DNA from: Candidatus Magnetobacterium casense
GTDB taxonomy: Bacteria > Nitrospirota > Thermodesulfovibrionia > Thermodesulfovibrionales > Magnetobacteriaceae
Direction of reading: 5' to 3'
Assembly: GCF_000714715.1 (NCBI RefSeq)
Contig: NZ_JMFO01000009.1
Location: 12,051 to 76,050, forward strand
DNA: 64,000 nucleotides
A program made the translations under genes and the position numbers. The notes beneath the pieces are model-generated. The model had not been told where the DNA came from, did no database searches, and worked only from the letters and a program-made list of their open reading frames with translations. Below are positions 62,149 through 64,000 of this stretch, in pieces (position 1 is the first letter of the stretch; each line of letters begins with the position of its first letter).

Positions 62149-62178
62149 TTGACAATACCATATGAGTTTTGATATACT
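62149..62178 (+). promoter_or_regulatory. Promoter of tRNA-Ser
   Basis: TTGACA (62149-62154) and TATACT (62173-62178) with an 18-base gap. The tRNA begins 27 bases after the -10. Confidence 0.65.
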
Positions 62179-62204
62179 ATTACAAGGTAAGCTGTTACAC
62201 ACAC

Positions 62205-62294
62205 GGAGAGGTTTCCGAGTGGCTTAAGGAGCACGACTGGAAATCGTGTGTGGGTTAATCCCCACCGAGGGTTCAAATCCCTCCCTCTCCGCCA
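62205..62294 (+). tRNA. tRNA-Ser (anticodon GGA)
   Basis: The 90-base class II tRNA has acceptor arms GGAGAGG and CCTCTCC with G discriminator and encoded CCA. The anticodon stem is CACGA/TCGTG with loop CTGGAAA, so the anticodon is GGA and it reads UCC and UCU. A long variable arm (GTGTGGGTTAATCCCCAC) precedes a GGTTCAAATCC T-loop. All features fit serine tRNA. Confidence 0.97.
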
Positions 62295-62456
62295 AATAAG
62301 CCGGACTACGAGAGTGTCAAAGAGTATCATACGGTATCACCCATCCAGCGGCCCACAGGAGACCGTATGCCTCCCCCTGAAGTATCTAAACGGCTGGTTG
62401 TTTAAAATGGTTCTTTCGTATTTCATATGGGTAATTTTTTCTACCCTTGTAAAATA

Positions 62457-62548
62457 ACCCTCCCCTAACCCCTCCCATAAAGGGTCGGGAATATGACGAT
62501 GTCTCTCTAACCTCCCTCCCCTTGTGGGAGGGAATGAGGGAGGGGGAT
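62457..62548. repeat. Short pyrimidine-rich repeat, family C, copy 3, with a second related hairpin
   Basis: The CCCTCCCCTAACCCCTCCC core (62458 on) is followed by a second, CCTCCCTCCCCTTGTGGGAGG, with its own stem CCTCCC/GGGAGG. No gene is present from 62295 to 62836. Confidence 0.6.
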
Positions 62549-62634
62549 ACCTCATTTACCCACTCACTTTAAGAAAGAGCCTGTTTTTTATAAACTCAGG
62601 AATGAGTATACTTTTACGTATCTTGGATTCCTGG

Positions 62635-62747
62635 TCAAGCCAGGAATGACACACTTGGAAAACGGCTGTAACTGTCATTCCTGTGAAAGCAGGAATCCAT
62701 GCCTTTTAACCGTGAAATAAATTTTACCCTGCTTTTTTAAGAGGATA
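62635..62747. repeat. Intergenic palindromic repeat, family B, copy 2
   Basis: It matches the copy at 3968 through GGATTCCTGGTCAAGCCAGG, GTCATTCC...GGAATCCATGCC and the tail to AAGAGGATAC. It lacks the extra CCCTG/CAGGG stem. It lies upstream of the typA promoter. Confidence 0.8.
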
Positions 62748-62784
62748 CTGGAGATATTACCTGCTGGCTGAAACGCATAAGATG

Positions 62785-62793
62785 TGCTATAAT
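62785..62793 (+). promoter_or_regulatory. Extended -10 promoter of typA
   Basis: TGCTATAAT at 62785-62793, the same nine bases seen before korB, the kinase at 8205, the MNT gene and the TupA-like gene. Here a leader of about 36 bases with AGAAGGAAGGG precedes the ATG at 62837. Confidence 0.65.
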
Positions 62794-62836
62794 ACATCAC
62801 ACAGAGATATTTAATAATATTTACAGAAGGAAGGGC

Positions 62837-64000
62837 ATGAAGCGACAAGACCTGAGAAACATAGCAATAATAGCACACGTAGACCACGGCAAGACCACGC
62901 TGGTTGATGCCATGTTTAAGCAATCCGGCATATACAGAGACAACGAACGGGTGCCGGAACGAGTTATGGACAATATCGACCTTGAGAGGGAACGCGGTAT
63001 CACCATCATGGCAAAGAACACGGCCGTCTACTACGAGGGCGTAAAGATAAACATCGTAGACACACCCGGCCATGCGGACTTTGGCGGGGAGGTCGAGCGC
63101 ACCCTCAAGATGGTTGATGGCGTGCTCTTGCTCGTTGACGCCTCCGAAGGGCCGTTGCCGCAGACTAGGTTTGTCCTCAAGAAGGCCCTTGAGTTGGGTC
63201 TGCCACCCATTATTGTGGTCAACAAGATAGACAGGGCCGATGCGCGCATACAGGCCGTAATCAACGAAATATTTGACTTGTTTATCGATCTTGACGCCGG
63301 TGAAGGACAACTGGAGTTTCCGATCATATACACCAACGCCCGTGCCGGCATTGCAATGCGTGAGCTGGGCGAGGACTCAGACAGTCTCAAGCCGTTGTTT
63401 GAGACCATACTCAGGACAATCCCTGCCCCCGATGACCTCAAGGACAGTCAGTTACAGGTGCTGGTGACCAACATAGACTACAACGACTACGTTGGAAGGC
63501 TTGCCATTGGCCGTATCTTCTCCGGCACGGTCAAGGTGGGCGATCACGTATCGATGGTAAAGAACACCAAAGAGATAATCAAGACCAAGGTCACTTCCAT
63601 GTACACGTTTGAGGGCCTGGACAGGATCGACACAAAGGCGGCTTTCTGCGGGGACATCATCGCACTGGCGGGCATTGAGGGCATAAATATCGGCGACACC
63701 ATTGCCGACTACGAAAACCCAAAGGCCATGCCCACGATCCACGTCGATGAGCCTACGATATCGATGGTGTTTTCGATCAACACCTCGCCCTTTGCCGGCA
63801 AGGAGGGCAAGTACGTTACGTCAAGAAACCTGCGTGACAGACTCACCAAGGAGCTTCTGTACAACGTCTCGATACGCGTAAACTTTGACAACATGGATTC
63901 CTTTGAGGTCATGGGTCGTGGCGAGCTGCAACTGGCCATACTCATCGAAATGATGCGTCGTGAGGGCTACGAACTCTCCGTGGCCATGCCCACGACCATC
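62837..64000 (+). CDS. typA: Translational GTPase TypA/BipA, N-terminal part (cut by window edge)
   Basis: The first 388 codons are present and the frame is open to the end of the window. G1 [15 protein letters not shown]2/G3 [12 protein letters not shown] and [15 protein letters not shown], and G4 NKIDRAD are intact. The domain II region [21 protein letters not shown] is typical of TypA. The factor binds the ribosome and aids assembly and stress growth. The ATG at 62837 has AAGGAAGGG four bases upstream. A further 200 or so residues are expected beyond 64000. Confidence 0.95.
   Translation, partial: MKRQDLRNIAIIAHVDHGKTTLVDAMFKQSGIYRDNERVPERVMDNIDLERERGITIMAKNTAVYYEGVKINIVDTPGHADFGGEVERTLKMVDGVLLLVDASEGPLPQTRFVLKKALELGLPPIIVVNKIDRADARIQAVINEIFDLFIDLDAGEGQLEFPIIYTNARAGIAMRELGEDSDSLKPLFETILRTIPAPDDLKDSQLQVLVTNIDYNDYVGRLAIGRIFSGTVKVGDHVSMVKNTKEIIKTKVTSMYTFEGLDRIDTKAAFCGDIIALAGIEGINIGDTIADYENPKAMPTIHVDEPTISMVFSINTSPFAGKEGKYVTSRNLRDRLTKELLYNVSIRVNFDNMDSFEVMGRGELQLAILIEMMRREGYELSVAMPTTI

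Overview
The window looks like a chromosomal segment of an anaerobic, Gram-negative, motile bacterium with a very large two-component signalling repertoire. Several features suggest a Nitrospirota relative, perhaps near the magnetotactic Ca. Magnetobacterium group: ferredoxin-linked 2-oxoacid oxidoreductase subunits, the 5' end of a probable formate-tetrahydrofolate ligase gene, an orphan NuoB/hydrogenase-like Fe-S subunit, a corrinoid gene, an ACR3/ArsC arsenic pair, PilB/GspE-GspF, FlaG with a sigma-28-type promoter, and about ten PAS/GAF histidine kinases. This placement is inferred from gene content and was not tested phylogenetically. Base composition is close to even, and TTG/GTG starts are common.

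Layout. 1-3.9 kb: start of a probable fhs, a GNAT/korC/korB operon, plsC and an MBL hydrolase. 4.1-9.2 kb: two tandem PAS kinases and a coiled-coil nuclease-like protein. 9.3-15 kb: lgt, tkt, and gspE-gspF. 15-17.4 kb: an accessory patch with an AbiEii-like nucleotidyltransferase pair, an MNT gene with a wrecked HEPN partner, and a zinc-dependent PLC-like protein. 17.5-20.4 kb: a TupA-like binding protein overlapping a Cache/HAMP kinase. 20.4-25.1 kb: xseB-xseA and a ThiI/MnmA-like PP-loop gene. Between these last two sits a two-gene DUF4365 module, bracketed by reciprocal gene fragments that record a duplication or import event. 25.2-27.1 kb: a transposase fragment, a coiled-coil membrane protein and cbiA. 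27.3-39.5 kb: a signalling cluster with a PstS-like binding protein, a 1198-residue kinase and five further kinase/receiver proteins. 39.5-47.7 kb: purC, TPR and HEAT proteins, a metallophosphatase, tgt, recX, recO, a bifunctional nuclease and an aminotransferase. 48-52 kb: arsC-acr3 between inverted copies of a dispersed hairpin repeat, an ABC permease and a RelE-type toxin-antitoxin. 52-64 kb: a TrmJ-like methylase, a lytic transglycosylase, a kinase pair, flagellar small genes, a large membrane protein, the NuoB-like subunit, a palindromic element, tRNA-Ser(GGA) and the first 388 codons of typA.

Four cross-cutting signals stand out. (1) Six clear copies and one decayed copy of a ~100-190 bp GC-rich hairpin repeat occur, with compensatory base changes in one stem and expanded arms in one copy. 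(2) Extended -10 promoters of the form TGnTATAAT recur, and in several cases the start codon lies only 5-8 nt downstream, implying leaderless mRNAs. (3) Twice, a periplasmic binding protein gene abuts or overlaps a sensor kinase gene, suggesting ligand-binding proteins that feed kinases. (4) The DUF4365 module at 22.2-23.8 kb, framed by the xseA/PP-loop duplication, is the best candidate for an acquired and poorly described system.
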